Assembly: GCA_020724865.1 (NCBI GenBank)
Contig: DYGA01000001.1
Coordinates: forward strand, 186,001 to 250,000
Length of the DNA stretch: 64,000 nucleotides
Origin: Candidatus Paceibacter sp.
GTDB taxonomy: Bacteria; Patescibacteria; ABY1; S139-126
Reading direction: 5' to 3'
Of this stretch, positions 32,195-41,268 are shown piece after piece (positions within the stretch are counted from its first letter, which is position 1; every line of letters begins with the position of its first letter). The notes under the pieces are model-generated. The model made no database searches. It saw only the letters and a list, made by a program, of their open reading frames with translations, and had not been told where the DNA came from. The translations under genes and the position numbers were made by a program.

Positions 32195-33612
32195 GTTTTT
32201 ACCATAGCTCTAATTTTACTAAAAGAAAATACTTTACTGTATTTAAGTCCAAATAAATACACCAGTGTGCTTAAAATTATATTAATTATTACTGGCCAGT
32301 CGCGGATTATAAAAGTAATCGAACCCATCAATAAACTGATTAAAAATATTTTATAAAAATTGATAAATGACAATTTTAGTAAAGTGTATTTTTTGGTTAA
32401 ATATAAATAACTTATCATCACTAAGCCTTCTATAACCAATGTAGTCAAAGCCGCAGCCCCAGCGCCTCCAGACGGGATGAAGACAAAGTACAGCGCTAAA
32501 GCCAGTAGGGAAGCCGTTACGGCAATGGGGAGAATATTTTTTTGTTTGCCGATGGCGACGATAATATAAGTGAAAAGTTGAGTATAAAAAATACAAGCCG
32601 TAGCTAGCAGTAATATTTGTAACAAATAATCAGCTTCAGAAAATTCTTTACCCGCCAGCAAAGTAATTAATGGTCTGGCTAAAATAATTCCACCAACTAG
32701 CAGCGGGATTAAAAAAGCATGAAAGACATCCAAACCCAATTTAATCTGTTGCCAGAAAAGTTCTTTGTTGGTTTGGTAGTATTTGGTGAGTTGGGGTAGT
32801 AGTAGTCCTAAAAATATTGGAGGCAAAGAGATAAGTACTTCTAAAATACGGTAAGGCGCCGCATATAGCCCCACGGTGCTAGCCGGATGAAAAATAGATA
32901 AGATAATAGTATCGGTTTTAAAATAAAATAGATTGAATATGGTTGCTAGCGCCAGCGGCCAAGCTAAAATAATAATTTTCTTTTGGTAATTTGTATCAAA
33001 ATAAAGTTTGATTCTAATTAATTTTTTACTTAATTGCCAAATTACCACAGTACCAATAATATTGGCCAAAGTAATCAAGGCGGCAACTGATAAAATACCC
33101 CAGTTTTGCCATACCGCAATCAACAATAAAATCATGGTCAATAATTTGCTGATAATTTCTACCCAAGCGCCCCTAGCCATTGCCAGATGTTTCTGAAAAA
33201 TTGCAGTCAGAATTTGATTGATAAGCTGACATAAAAATGATCCAGCCAAAAAAGTTATTACCAATTTAGTCAAAGTGTCATAAGGCATTAACCAACCTAA
33301 GGCGATGCTGATTAGCAGTAATGACCCACCGGAAATAATCCGCAGCGACATTATATTGCCAGTAATTTTTTGCTGTTCGCTCGGGTCATCAGTTTTTCCT
33401 AGTTCTGACAAAAGTACCAAGTACAAACCAAAATCAACCAGAATGCCAAAAAATTGCAACCAAGCTAAAGCCGTGGCATAAGTACCAAATCCCGCGGTAC
33501 CTAAATAACGAGTCATAATTGCAATGGTGATAATACCTATGATTATTCCCAAAACCTTGGCGCCTAAATGCCAGGCAGAGTTTTTGGCGATTAATTCGGT
33601 AGCAGTGGTCAT
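32191..33612 (-). CDS. Polysaccharide flippase (Wzx/MOP family)
   Basis: 473 residues with about 12-14 membrane helices. The opening NSAWHLGAKVLGIIIGIITI, followed by MTRYLGTAGFGTYATALAWL, is typical of the Wzx/RfbX flippases of the multidrug/oligosaccharidyl-lipid/polysaccharide superfamily. It would move an undecaprenyl-linked sugar unit across the membrane. The ligase-like gene after it (four-base overlap) and the DPM1-like and GT-C-like genes elsewhere in the window support a role in making a surface glycan. No glycosyltransferase lies in this two-gene unit itself. Confidence 0.88.
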   Translation of the reverse strand: MTTATELIAKNSAWHLGAKVLGIIIGIITIAIMTRYLGTAGFGTYATALAWLQFFGILVDFGLYLVLLSELGKTDDPSEQQKITGNIMSLRIISGGSLLLISIALGWLMPYDTLTKLVITFLAGSFLCQLINQILTAIFQKHLAMARGAWVEIISKLLTMILLLIAVWQNWGILSVAALITLANIIGTVVIWQLSKKLIRIKLYFDTNYQKKIIILAWPLALATIFNLFYFKTDTIILSIFHPASTVGLYAAPYRILEVLISLPPIFLGLLLPQLTKYYQTNKELFWQQIKLGLDVFHAFLIPLLVGGIILARPLITLLAGKEFSEADYLLQILLLATACIFYTQLFTYIIVAIGKQKNILPIAVTASLLALALYFVFIPSGGAGAAALTTLVIEGLVMISYLYLTKKYTLLKLSFINFYKIFLISLLMGSITFIIRDWPVIINIILSTLVYLFGLKYSKVFSFSKIRAMVKT

Positions 33613-33967
33613 AATAGGTTGAAATAGTTTAATGTCTGGATTGATTATGAATTATAATTGCACAATTTTAGTGTTCCCTTTAAGTTATAAATAAGAGGGA
33701 TAATAAAATTATAGCAATGCACCCAGTATCAGACAAATTACGTCACTAAATTATATTAGTATATAAATTAGTATATACAAACAAAGTTAAAGCAAAATAT
33801 ATTTATTATTTTTTTTAAAAATATTTAATTATAAATTATGGAAATTACTTTGTGGAAGTATAAATTTTGTCATATACCAGAGATTAAGCAAAAATTATAA
33901 TAATTAAATCTTTTTTCCACTAAAAGTTAATAGTTCGTAATATAATAAAAAAATAAAAATATTTTAA
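33613..33967. other. AT-rich divergent spacer
   Basis: No gene, RNA or repeat is seen in this spacer between the flippase and the SpoIID-like gene. Only the promoter at its right end can be supported. Confidence 0.5.
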
Positions 33968-33996
33968 TTGACAAAAGTTAAAAAATATGCTAAAAT
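33968..33996 (+). promoter_or_regulatory. Promoter of the SpoIID-like gene
   Basis: TTGACA (33968-33973), a 17-base spacer and TAAAAT (33991-33996). The 90-base leader contains a small hairpin AGTCCA/TGGACT (34044-34060). Confidence 0.7.
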
Positions 33997-34092
33997 ATAA
34001 ATATACGAGATTATAAAGTAGATTGTAGATTTTAGTAAAAATGAGTCCAAAAAATGGACTAAAAAAAAATAAAAATAAAAACCAAAATAAAA

Positions 34093-35358
34093 ATGAATTT
34101 AGATGATCGACAATCAAAATCTGTTTTAGTTGTTAATGACAAGCTAACTACAAGTAATAATTTGTTTGTGAGCGCGGGCTTGTCTTTTTTTGTAGCTGTG
34201 GTAATTATTAGTTTTTCAGCTGGAGTAATGCGTTTGGCTAGTGAATATTTGCAAGGTCATAAGATTTTTAATTTTTCAGTAAAACAACAAGTATTTATTG
34301 ATGAATCACCTGATTTTACAATTTATTTTCCGGATGAAGAAAAAAACGTTAGGGTAATACCGAAAGTAGTTGAACAGGAAAACAAAGCTGGCCCACCAGT
34401 AAGTAAAGTAGAAAATTGGTTTGCCGACTGGATACCTGTCCTAGTAGCTCAAGCAGCTACAAATCCAGAGATATTAACAACAGACACAATAAATTTAACC
34501 TCACCGCCAATTCGGGTGGGGTTATTTTGGACTAAAAGAGTGGAAAAATTCAGTAGTTTAGGAGGTTTTCAATTATTTGCCGGTGAGGAGTTGGTATTAT
34601 CAAGCAACGGGCAAGAGCCAATACTTATGTGGTATGATAGTAAAGAAAAAAAATATTTTTTTACTCATCAGAATATAACCAAAGATTATGAACAACCCTT
34701 AAGACTTCAAGGTTTAAATCAGGCAATTTTACAAATTGATTCTTATGCCAATCCACCCAGTTGGAATCAAACTTTATCGGATAACCAATTTAGGGGTAGT
34801 TTGGAAATATATCATGCTACCGGCACCGATCAAACTTGGATAATAAACGAGTTACCTTTGGAAGATTATTTAAAGGGTTTAGGTGAAACTAGATCAACCG
34901 ATCATATTGAATATTTAAAAACCATGACCGTAGTGGGCAGAACTTATGCTTATTGGCACAAGTTGGATAATTTTAAACACGGTCATCAGGGTTTTCATAT
35001 AGATGCTTTTTATGATCAGGTTTATCGTGGTTATGCTAATGAATTAAGACACCCTGAATTGGTCAAAGCGGTAGAGGAAACGCACGGTGAGGTAGTTACT
35101 TATCAGGGTGAGGTAGCAATTACTCCTTATTTTGCCCGGAGTAATGGTCGGACAAAAAATTGGTCAGAAGTTTGGTATCAAGATCCGTATCCTTGGATTA
35201 AATCGGTAGTGGTTCCAGAAGAAAAAGGTTTTAGTCAATTGGGGCACGGAGTTGGTTTGTCTGGAGTTGGAGCCATGATCAAGGCCAAGAACGGTGAAAC
35301 CTACCAAGACATAATCAAATATTTTTATCATGATGTAGAAATAAAATCTGTTTATTGA
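34093..35358 (+). CDS. SpoIID/LytB domain protein (membrane-anchored)
   Basis: 421 residues with one N-terminal membrane segment (SAGLSFFVAVVIISFSAGVM), a linker, and a C-terminal SpoIID domain. The domain includes NELPLEDYLKGLGE, a metal-binding YDQVYRG region, VTYQGEVAITPYFARSNGRT, and GHGVGLSGVGA. SpoIID proteins cut glycan strands as lytic transglycosylases during sporulation in Firmicutes. In non-sporulating bacteria, relatives act in cell-wall remodelling. Here the protein probably works outside the membrane on peptidoglycan. The first 170 residues have no recognised domain. A dedicated promoter and terminator make it a single-gene unit. Confidence 0.88.
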   Translation: MNLDDRQSKSVLVVNDKLTTSNNLFVSAGLSFFVAVVIISFSAGVMRLASEYLQGHKIFNFSVKQQVFIDESPDFTIYFPDEEKNVRVIPKVVEQENKAGPPVSKVENWFADWIPVLVAQAATNPEILTTDTINLTSPPIRVGLFWTKRVEKFSSLGGFQLFAGEELVLSSNGQEPILMWYDSKEKKYFFTHQNITKDYEQPLRLQGLNQAILQIDSYANPPSWNQTLSDNQFRGSLEIYHATGTDQTWIINELPLEDYLKGLGETRSTDHIEYLKTMTVVGRTYAYWHKLDNFKHGHQGFHIDAFYDQVYRGYANELRHPELVKAVEETHGEVVTYQGEVAITPYFARSNGRTKNWSEVWYQDPYPWIKSVVVPEEKGFSQLGHGVGLSGVGAMIKAKNGETYQDIIKYFYHDVEIKSVY

Positions 35359-35374
35359 ATTTTTATTCTATACA

Positions 35375-35413
35375 AAAACCCGCTGTGATGAACAGTCGTT
35401 AGCGGGTTTTTTG
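35375..35413 (+). terminator. Terminator after the SpoIID-like gene
   Basis: AAAACCCGCT (35375-35384) pairs with AGCGGGTTTT (35401-35410), followed by TT. It lies between two convergent genes. Confidence 0.8.
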
Positions 35414-35423
35414 TTGGTAGATT

Positions 35424-36686
35424 TTATTTTTTTAGAACAGTTTTGGTTTTCTTTTCTTTTTTTTCTTTATCTTTTTTTTCTACTTTTTCAACTTTAGTTG
35501 CAGTAGTGGGCTTGGTTTTGGTTGATTCTACTGGAGTGACATTTTTTTCTTTGTCTCCAGTTGGTGTGGAATTATTTTTTTGTTTTAAAGCTTTTAAAGA
35601 TAACCCTAGACGGTGTTCTTGAGGTTCAATAGAAACAATTTTAAAATCATAATTTTCTCCAATTTTTAAAACTTCGCCAGCATTTTTTATTGGATAATCA
35701 GCTAGCTCGCTAATATGTGCTAATCCGTGAATATCGCGGTCTAGTTCAACAAAAGCACCAAAGTCATTGGTTTTTAAAACTTTACCGTTGACAGTTTGGC
35801 CAATTTTATATTTTTTTTCTACATCTTTCCAAGGATCTTCATGCAAAGCCTTGATGGATAGAGATATTTTTGAACCATCTATTTCAATTATTTTTGCTTC
35901 AACTTCTTCTCCAACTTTTATATAGTCTCTGGGATTGTCAATTCTTTGCCAGGCAATCTCTGAAATATGGACTAAGCCTTCCATATTATCGCCAAACTCA
36001 ACAAAAGCACCAAAATCAACCACGCCGGTGATTTTGCCTTTAACTACTTGACCGACTTGGAATTTACTAATTGTATCTTTTTGCTGTTCTTCCCAGGCGG
36101 CTCGTTCGGAAACAATTAGTTTATTTTCTTTTTCATCAACATCAATAATTTTAGCTTCAAAATCTTGATTGATATAACTTTTTAGAATTTCTAAAATTTT
36201 ATTTTTATCACCACCTTCTACGCGTGGATAATGTTCGGTAGTGAGTTGGGAAACAGGCATAAAACCCATAACTCCACCAACTTTACACATCAACCCGCCT
36301 TTATTGGCATCAATAATTTTAGTGGTAATAATCGTGCCTTTTTGTTTAATTTCTTCCAAATTTTCCCAAGCTTTTTGGTGTCCAGCTTGGCGAAAAGAAA
36401 GTTCCAAGATACCACGTTCATTTTCTTCTTCTAAAACAGTGGCATAAACTTCGTCGCCGATTTTGAGAGTGGTGTGGTCTCCTGATTCGTCTTCTAATTC
36501 TTTGCCTCGCACTAAGCCAGTAGTGAGACCGTTGATGTCAAGTAATACTTCATTTTTACCGATGTTAATAACGGTTCCTTTGACCAGTTCTCCAATTTTA
36601 GGAAATTTTTGATTTTTGATTTCTTCCATCAGTTCAGCCATTTTGCCTGAAGTGGGGATGGAATCGTTGGTAATTTTTTTTGTCAT
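35424..36686 (-). CDS. rpsA: 30S ribosomal protein S1
   Basis: S1 helps the small subunit bind and unfold mRNA. The 420 residues hold four S1 domains at about 31-100, 112-190, 210-280 and 292-362. The last two are the most canonical (VVDFGAFVEFGDNMEGLVHI and TNDFGAFVELDRDIHGLAHI). A Lys/Thr-rich tail of about 50 residues ends the protein. Four domains is the form common outside Proteobacteria, where six is usual. There is no strong Shine-Dalgarno before the ATG. The promoter TTGCCA-17-TAAAGT lies 80 bases upstream. Confidence 0.94.
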   Translation of the reverse strand: MTKKITNDSIPTSGKMAELMEEIKNQKFPKIGELVKGTVINIGKNEVLLDINGLTTGLVRGKELEDESGDHTTLKIGDEVYATVLEEENERGILELSFRQAGHQKAWENLEEIKQKGTIITTKIIDANKGGLMCKVGGVMGFMPVSQLTTEHYPRVEGGDKNKILEILKSYINQDFEAKIIDVDEKENKLIVSERAAWEEQQKDTISKFQVGQVVKGKITGVVDFGAFVEFGDNMEGLVHISEIAWQRIDNPRDYIKVGEEVEAKIIEIDGSKISLSIKALHEDPWKDVEKKYKIGQTVNGKVLKTNDFGAFVELDRDIHGLAHISELADYPIKNAGEVLKIGENYDFKIVSIEPQEHRLGLSLKALKQKNNSTPTGDKEKNVTPVESTKTKPTTATKVEKVEKKDKEKKEKKTKTVLKK

Positions 36687-36765
36687 TTAATTATTAAATT
36701 AACCTTTTTTGACTCAAAGGTCCTGCCTACCACAGGTTTTATTAAATAGTAGGATTAACCCTATT

Positions 36766-36794
36766 ACTTTATAGGAAAGTTTATATTTTGGCAA
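36766..36794 (-). promoter_or_regulatory. Promoter of rpsA
   Basis: On the minus strand TTGCCA (36789-36794), a 17-base spacer and TAAAGT (36766-36771), the same -10 type as at rpoB. Confidence 0.55.
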
Positions 36795-36818
36795 GACTAA
36801 GCCTTTTTGGGTTATAAT
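36788..36818 (+). promoter_or_regulatory. Candidate divergent promoter of the 215-aa gene
   Basis: TTGGCA (36788-36793), a 19-base spacer and TATAAT (36813-36818). Its -35 overlaps the -35 of the rpsA promoter on the other strand. Confidence 0.4.
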
Positions 36819-36832
36819 GTAGATAGTTTAAT

Positions 36833-36940
36833 AATAATTAATGACAAATTGTTAATTAATAGTCAATTGTTAAATCTAATAATTATTAATTAGTAATTTA
36901 TTAGTCATTAGAAATTAATAATTAGTTATTAATCATCATC
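36833..36940. repeat. Low-complexity AT spacer
   Basis: Nearly pure A/T with repeated TAATTATTAATTAGTAATTT-like strings, sharing TAATTAGTAATTT with the spacer at 23499-23582. Confidence 0.5.
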
Positions 36941-36944
36941 TCCC

Positions 36945-37592
36945 ATGGGTTGGTATTCTGGAAAAAAACCTATTTATAAATTAAATCAACTGCGGCTTGG
37001 TAAAACGCAACAGGAAGAGTTTTTGCATTCGCATTTAAAAATGAATACTCGTCAGATTAAAGAATTAAAAGAAAAGCTGGGCGGCAAAGCTTTGTCGGAA
37101 GGTAAACTTTTGACCGCTAGTCAATGGCAAAAAATAATGCAAGAACACGAACCGAACATTAAGGAAAAATGGCACGAATTTGTTAAACAAAAGGAAAAAG
37201 AATACCAAAATTATGTGGCAGAGGTAAAAAAAGAAAATATTAAAAAGGTTAGGGAAATGGAAAGAAAGCAAGAAGCAGCTGATAAAATGGTAAAAAAATT
37301 AACTGGCAGAGAAAAGCCCGGATCTTGGCGGGAAAAAATAAAAAAATCTATTGTTGCCGATAGAATTGATGTAAAAAATAGTGATTTGACTCCAGCCGCG
37401 CAAAGAGTTTTGCGTAAAAAAGAAGAATTAATCAATCGAAAAAAAACCGAATGGGTTCACGCTGATACGGGTAAGGCCACTACTGTCCATGAGTGGGAAG
37501 AAAAAAAGAAAAACGATAATACAGATAAAATTGAGACAGATATTGACCAAGTCAAAGAAGAGGCTAAGAAACTCCCTGATATGCAGATTTAA
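36945..37592 (+). CDS. Hypothetical charged coiled-coil protein (215 aa)
   Basis: I do not recognise this protein. The 215 residues are very rich in Lys and Glu and predicted to be almost entirely helical. The only distinct part is the N-terminus (MGWYSGKKPIYKLNQLRLGK), which looks folded. There is no signal or membrane segment. The long charged helices (KKENIKKVREMERKQEAADK) suggest a structural or RNA-binding protein. The ATG at 36945 has no Shine-Dalgarno and follows an AT-only spacer. A TTG-based promoter with TATAAT lies upstream. Confidence 0.6.
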   Translation: MGWYSGKKPIYKLNQLRLGKTQQEEFLHSHLKMNTRQIKELKEKLGGKALSEGKLLTASQWQKIMQEHEPNIKEKWHEFVKQKEKEYQNYVAEVKKENIKKVREMERKQEAADKMVKKLTGREKPGSWREKIKKSIVADRIDVKNSDLTPAAQRVLRKKEELINRKKTEWVHADTGKATTVHEWEEKKKNDNTDKIETDIDQVKEEAKKLPDMQI

Positions 37593-37680
37593 TTAGGAAA
37601 CAAAGGCCTAATTTAAGATTGATTTTATTGGTAAAAAATGATAAAATTTTATTTGTGGATATAGGTTAAATAAATAAAAT

Positions 37681-38322
37681 ATGCAAGCAGAATGGTTCGG
37701 ACAAACGTTTATTAGAATGCAATTAAAATCACCACAAAATGGTGATTCTAATTTGCTTATTGATCCCTATCAGACAAAAAGTTTAGGTATGCGTCAGCCA
37801 AAAATGGAGGCTGATGTGATTTTGTCAAATAGCGGTAAATTAGATAGTAAATTGGTCATCCCTCAGGGCTCATTTGTAATTACTGCTCCAGGCGAATATG
37901 AAATAAAGCAAATATTTATTTATGGTCTGCCAGAATACGATCCTGACGGGTTAGCAACTGGTAAAATAATGTATGTGATTGAAGGAGAAAATATGACCAT
38001 GGCTCATTTAGGCAGAATAACTCAAGAAAATTTATTTGAGTCACAGTTGGAATATTTGGAAAATGTTGATATTTTATTTATTCCTGTTGGAGGTGGTGAT
38101 GGTTTGACGCCTAAACAGGCCGCTAAGATTTGTCAGCAAATTGATCCTCGAGTTGTAGTGCCTATAAATTATGCTTTTGGTAATAATAAGATGCCTTTGG
38201 CACAAGTTGATGAATTTGTAAAAGCTAGTGGTTTAACTAAACCAGAAAAAGTAGAAAAGTTGCGCATAACAAAAAAAGATTTACCCAGTGAAGATACTAG
38301 GCTAGTTATTATTGAGATATAA
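37681..38322 (+). CDS. Degenerate metallo-beta-lactamase-fold protein (UlaG-like)
   Basis: 213 residues with the sequence order of UlaG-type metallo-beta-lactamase-fold hydrolases. It starts QAEWFGQTFIRMQL with LLIDPYQTK, then ITAPGEYEIKQIFIYG, MTMAHLGRI and VVVPINYAFGNN. The metal-binding HxHxDH motif, which should follow DVILSNS, is replaced by GKLDSKL, and the other expected ligands are mostly missing. It may have lost hydrolase activity and kept a binding or structural role. Six bases separate it from the next gene, and gyrA follows that, so it may lie in the gyrA transcription unit. Confidence 0.75.
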   Translation: MQAEWFGQTFIRMQLKSPQNGDSNLLIDPYQTKSLGMRQPKMEADVILSNSGKLDSKLVIPQGSFVITAPGEYEIKQIFIYGLPEYDPDGLATGKIMYVIEGENMTMAHLGRITQENLFESQLEYLENVDILFIPVGGGDGLTPKQAAKICQQIDPRVVVPINYAFGNNKMPLAQVDEFVKASGLTKPEKVEKLRITKKDLPSEDTRLVIIEI

Positions 38323-38328
38323 TGTTTT

Positions 38329-38718
38329 ATGTTGTTTTTTCCTCAATTAACACCAGAAAAGAAAAAACAATTAAGTTTTTTGTTGTTAATTAGCATTGGG
38401 TTGATTATATTGATCTGGGCGCTATGGTTGACAAAATTTGGTTATAGCCGAAAAGAAAAAAATAGCAGTGAATTTTTTAATTTTTTTCAGCTAAGTGGTC
38501 AGGAAACAATAGATCAGTACAATCAATTCAAAGACCAACTTCAGGCTACTTGGCAACAGGTGGAAAGTACTGTAAATCAAACTCAGAAGCAAGAGAAAAT
38601 TATTGATCAAATGAAACAGCGATTAGCAACTGCTACCACTACCAGTTCTACTACTTCCTCAACTCAAATACAAGTAGATCAAAGCCCAGTAGAATCAATC
38701 AATCAATCAGAAGAATAA
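38329..38718 (+). CDS. Hypothetical single-pass membrane protein with coiled coil
   Basis: 129 residues: a cytoplasmic start (MLFFPQLTPEKKKQ), one membrane helix (LSFLLLISIGLIILIWALWL), then a helical segment (FKDQLQATWQQVESTVNQTQ) and a Thr/Ser-rich tail. The family is not recognised. It lies six bases after the degenerate MBL gene and nine bases before gyrA, so the three are probably one operon. The order suggests an envelope protein cotranscribed with gyrase for convenience only. Confidence 0.6.
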   Translation: MLFFPQLTPEKKKQLSFLLLISIGLIILIWALWLTKFGYSRKEKNSSEFFNFFQLSGQETIDQYNQFKDQLQATWQQVESTVNQTQKQEKIIDQMKQRLATATTTSSTTSSTQIQVDQSPVESINQSEE

Positions 38719-38727
38719 ATTTATTTT

Positions 38728-41208
38728 ATGAGTGCTAAAAAAGATATTTTATCAGCCAAAAATTCAATTGAGCAAAGGATAGAGTTACGGCCATTGGTTC
38801 AAGAAATGGAGCAGTCTTATTTGGATTATGCTATGAGCGTGATTGTCGCTCGGGCTCTGCCTGATGTTCGTGATGGAATGAAGCCAGTCCATCGCAGGAT
38901 ATTATATGCAATGTGGGATATTGGTTTGCGTAGTAATGCTAAATATCGAAAATCTGCCACTGTAGTTGGTGAAGTATTAGGCAAATATCATCCGCATGGT
39001 GATGCGGCTGTTTATGATAGCATGGTTCGAATGGCTCAAGATTTTGCCATGCGTTATCCTTTGGTCAATGGTCAAGGTAACTTTGGCTCGGTGGACGGAG
39101 ATAGTGCAGCAGCTATGCGTTACACTGAAGCCAAGTTGATGCCTATTGCTGAGGAGATGTTGTATGATTTGGATAAAAATACTGTGAATTTTATACCTAA
39201 TTATGATGGTAGTCACAAAGAACCTCAAGTTTTGCCAGCAAAATTACCCAATTTATTGCTCAATGGTGCCATGGGTATTGCGGTCGGGATGGCAACATCT
39301 ATTCCCACCCATAACTTATCAGAAGTAATTGATGCCACCGTACATTTAATTGACAACCCCGATGCAGATGTCGATGATTTATTGACCTTTATTAAAGGAC
39401 CAGATTTTCCTACGGGTGGAATTATATTTAACAAGGAAGACATTAAAACTGCTTACGCTACCGGTAAAGGAAGAATTGTGATTAGAGCCAAAACTGATAT
39501 TGTCGAAGAAAAATCTGGGCAGTGGCAAATTATAGTTACAGAACTACCTTATCAAGTTAATAAAGCTATCCTTTTAGAAAAGATTGCTGAATTGGTACGT
39601 GATAAAAAAATTGAAGGTATTAAAGATTTACGTGATGAATCAGATAAAGAAGGTATCAGAGTGGTGATTGAACTCAAAAAAGATGCCTATCCTAAAAAAG
39701 TATTAAATCAACTTTTTAAACATACGGAACTACAATCTGCTTTTCACGTTAATTTATTGGCTTTGGTAGATGGCATTCAACCTCGGGTGCTGACTTTGAA
39801 AGATATTTTATTTGAGTTTATTAAACATCGTAAAGAAGTAATAGTTAGACGAACACAGTTTGATTTGGATAAGGCTAAAGATCGTGCTCATATTTTAGAA
39901 GGTTTGGTAATGGCTTTGGAGGACATTGATAAAATTATCAATACTATTAAAAAATCTAAAGATAAAGATGACGCTAAATTAAATTTAATAAAAAAATTCA
40001 AATTATCCGAACGTCAAGCCGTGGCTATTTTGGAAATGAAATTACAACAATTGGCTAATCTAGAAAGATTGAAAGTTGAAGAAGAATTAAAAGAAAAAAA
40101 GAAATTAATCAGAGATTTGACCGAATTATTGAAAAGTGACAAAAAGATTTTGGGAGTTATCCGACAAGAACTTTTGGACTTAAAAGAAAAATATGGTGAT
40201 GAACGGAGAACAAAAGTAGTTCCTCATGCGATCGACAAGTTTTCGCAAGAGGATCTGATACCAAACGAGTCGACAGTGGTAGTCATTACTAAAGATGGTT
40301 ATATCAAGCGATTGTCCCCTGATACTTTTAAGACGCAAAGCCGTGGTGGTAAAGGAGTAATTGGATTGGTAACTAAAGAAGAAGATGTAGTAGAACATTT
40401 GTTTACAACTATGACTCATGCAGATTTATTGTTTTTTACTACGCGCGGTCGAGTGTTTCAATTGAAAGCTTATGATGTGCCAACTGGTAGCAGAACCAGT
40501 AAGGGGCAGGCAATTGTCAACTTTTTGCAGTTATCACCTGAAGAAAAAATATCCGCTGCTTTAGCGTTGTCTGAAGTTAGGGATGATAATAAATTTTTGG
40601 TAATGGTGACTAAGAAAGGTATTATTAAAAAAGTAAAATTTGAAGAATTTGATAATGTTCGTCGTTCAGGACTAATTGCTATTAAATTGAAAGCTGATGA
40701 TAATTTAGAATGGGTTAAACCATCAAGTGGTAAAGATGATATTATATTGGTAACAGCTCAAGGTCAGGCTATCAGGTTCAAAGAAACTGGTGTTAGAGCA
40801 ATGGGTCGATCAGCTGCTGGCGTAAGAGCAATTCGGTTGAAAAAAGGTGATTGGGTGGTCGGAATTGATATAATTTTTGAAGGCAAACCAACTAAAGAAG
40901 AGCAGTTATTAGTAGTGATGGATAATGGTTTTGCTAAACGCACAAAGGTAACTGAATTTAAAACCCAAGGACGAGGCGGCAGTGGTGTAAAGGCGGCTAA
41001 AGTGACCAGTAAAACAGGAAAAGCCGTGGCCGCATTTGTGGTAAATGCGAAATTGGCTGAAGAGGATTTGATTGTCATGAGTGAAAAAGGTCAAGTTATA
41101 CGTTTACCTTTAAAATCTGTATCAGTTTTAGGTAGGGCTACACAAGGTGTGCGAGTGATGCGTTTTAAAGTTAGTAATGATACGGTTGCCAGTGTAACTT
41201 TTGTCTAA
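38728..41208 (+). CDS. gyrA: DNA gyrase subunit A
   Basis: GyrA cuts and rejoins DNA, and together with GyrB introduces negative supercoils. The 826 residues have the winged-helix and tower domain with catalytic Tyr 132 in AAMRYTEAKL. The C-terminal beta-pinwheel starts with the GyrA box QSRGGKG at 537-543, which separates it from topoisomerase IV. The quinolone region reads HPHGDAAVYD, with Ala 93 at the site of E. coli Ser 83 and Asp 97 at Asp 87. The gene lies in line with two small genes and converges on polA with a long stem between. No gyrB is in the window. Confidence 0.96.
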   Translation: MSAKKDILSAKNSIEQRIELRPLVQEMEQSYLDYAMSVIVARALPDVRDGMKPVHRRILYAMWDIGLRSNAKYRKSATVVGEVLGKYHPHGDAAVYDSMVRMAQDFAMRYPLVNGQGNFGSVDGDSAAAMRYTEAKLMPIAEEMLYDLDKNTVNFIPNYDGSHKEPQVLPAKLPNLLLNGAMGIAVGMATSIPTHNLSEVIDATVHLIDNPDADVDDLLTFIKGPDFPTGGIIFNKEDIKTAYATGKGRIVIRAKTDIVEEKSGQWQIIVTELPYQVNKAILLEKIAELVRDKKIEGIKDLRDESDKEGIRVVIELKKDAYPKKVLNQLFKHTELQSAFHVNLLALVDGIQPRVLTLKDILFEFIKHRKEVIVRRTQFDLDKAKDRAHILEGLVMALEDIDKIINTIKKSKDKDDAKLNLIKKFKLSERQAVAILEMKLQQLANLERLKVEEELKEKKKLIRDLTELLKSDKKILGVIRQELLDLKEKYGDERRTKVVPHAIDKFSQEDLIPNESTVVVITKDGYIKRLSPDTFKTQSRGGKGVIGLVTKEEDVVEHLFTTMTHADLLFFTTRGRVFQLKAYDVPTGSRTSKGQAIVNFLQLSPEEKISAALALSEVRDDNKFLVMVTKKGIIKKVKFEEFDNVRRSGLIAIKLKADDNLEWVKPSSGKDDIILVTAQGQAIRFKETGVRAMGRSAAGVRAIRLKKGDWVVGIDIIFEGKPTKEEQLLVVMDNGFAKRTKVTEFKTQGRGGSGVKAAKVTSKTGKAVAAFVVNAKLAEEDLIVMSEKGQVIRLPLKSVSVLGRATQGVRVMRFKVSNDTVASVTFV

Positions 41209-41220
41209 AAAAATTAAACT

Positions 41221-41259
41221 TTATCAAAAGGCTCTCAATATATGAGAGCCTTTTGATAA
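41221..41259. terminator. Bidirectional terminator between gyrA and polA
   Basis: A perfect 17-bp stem (TTATCAAAAGGCTCTCA with TGAGAGCCTTTTGATAA) around a five-base loop. The T-runs sit within the stem and just after it. Confidence 0.8.
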
Positions 41260-41268
41260 TTGTATTTA

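Noticed and set aside
35356..35358. UGA recoding as in Gracilibacteria/Absconditabacteria
   Set aside because: TGA ends the SpoIID-like gene and the putative anti-sigma gene at sensible places, and no essential gene is interrupted by TGA.
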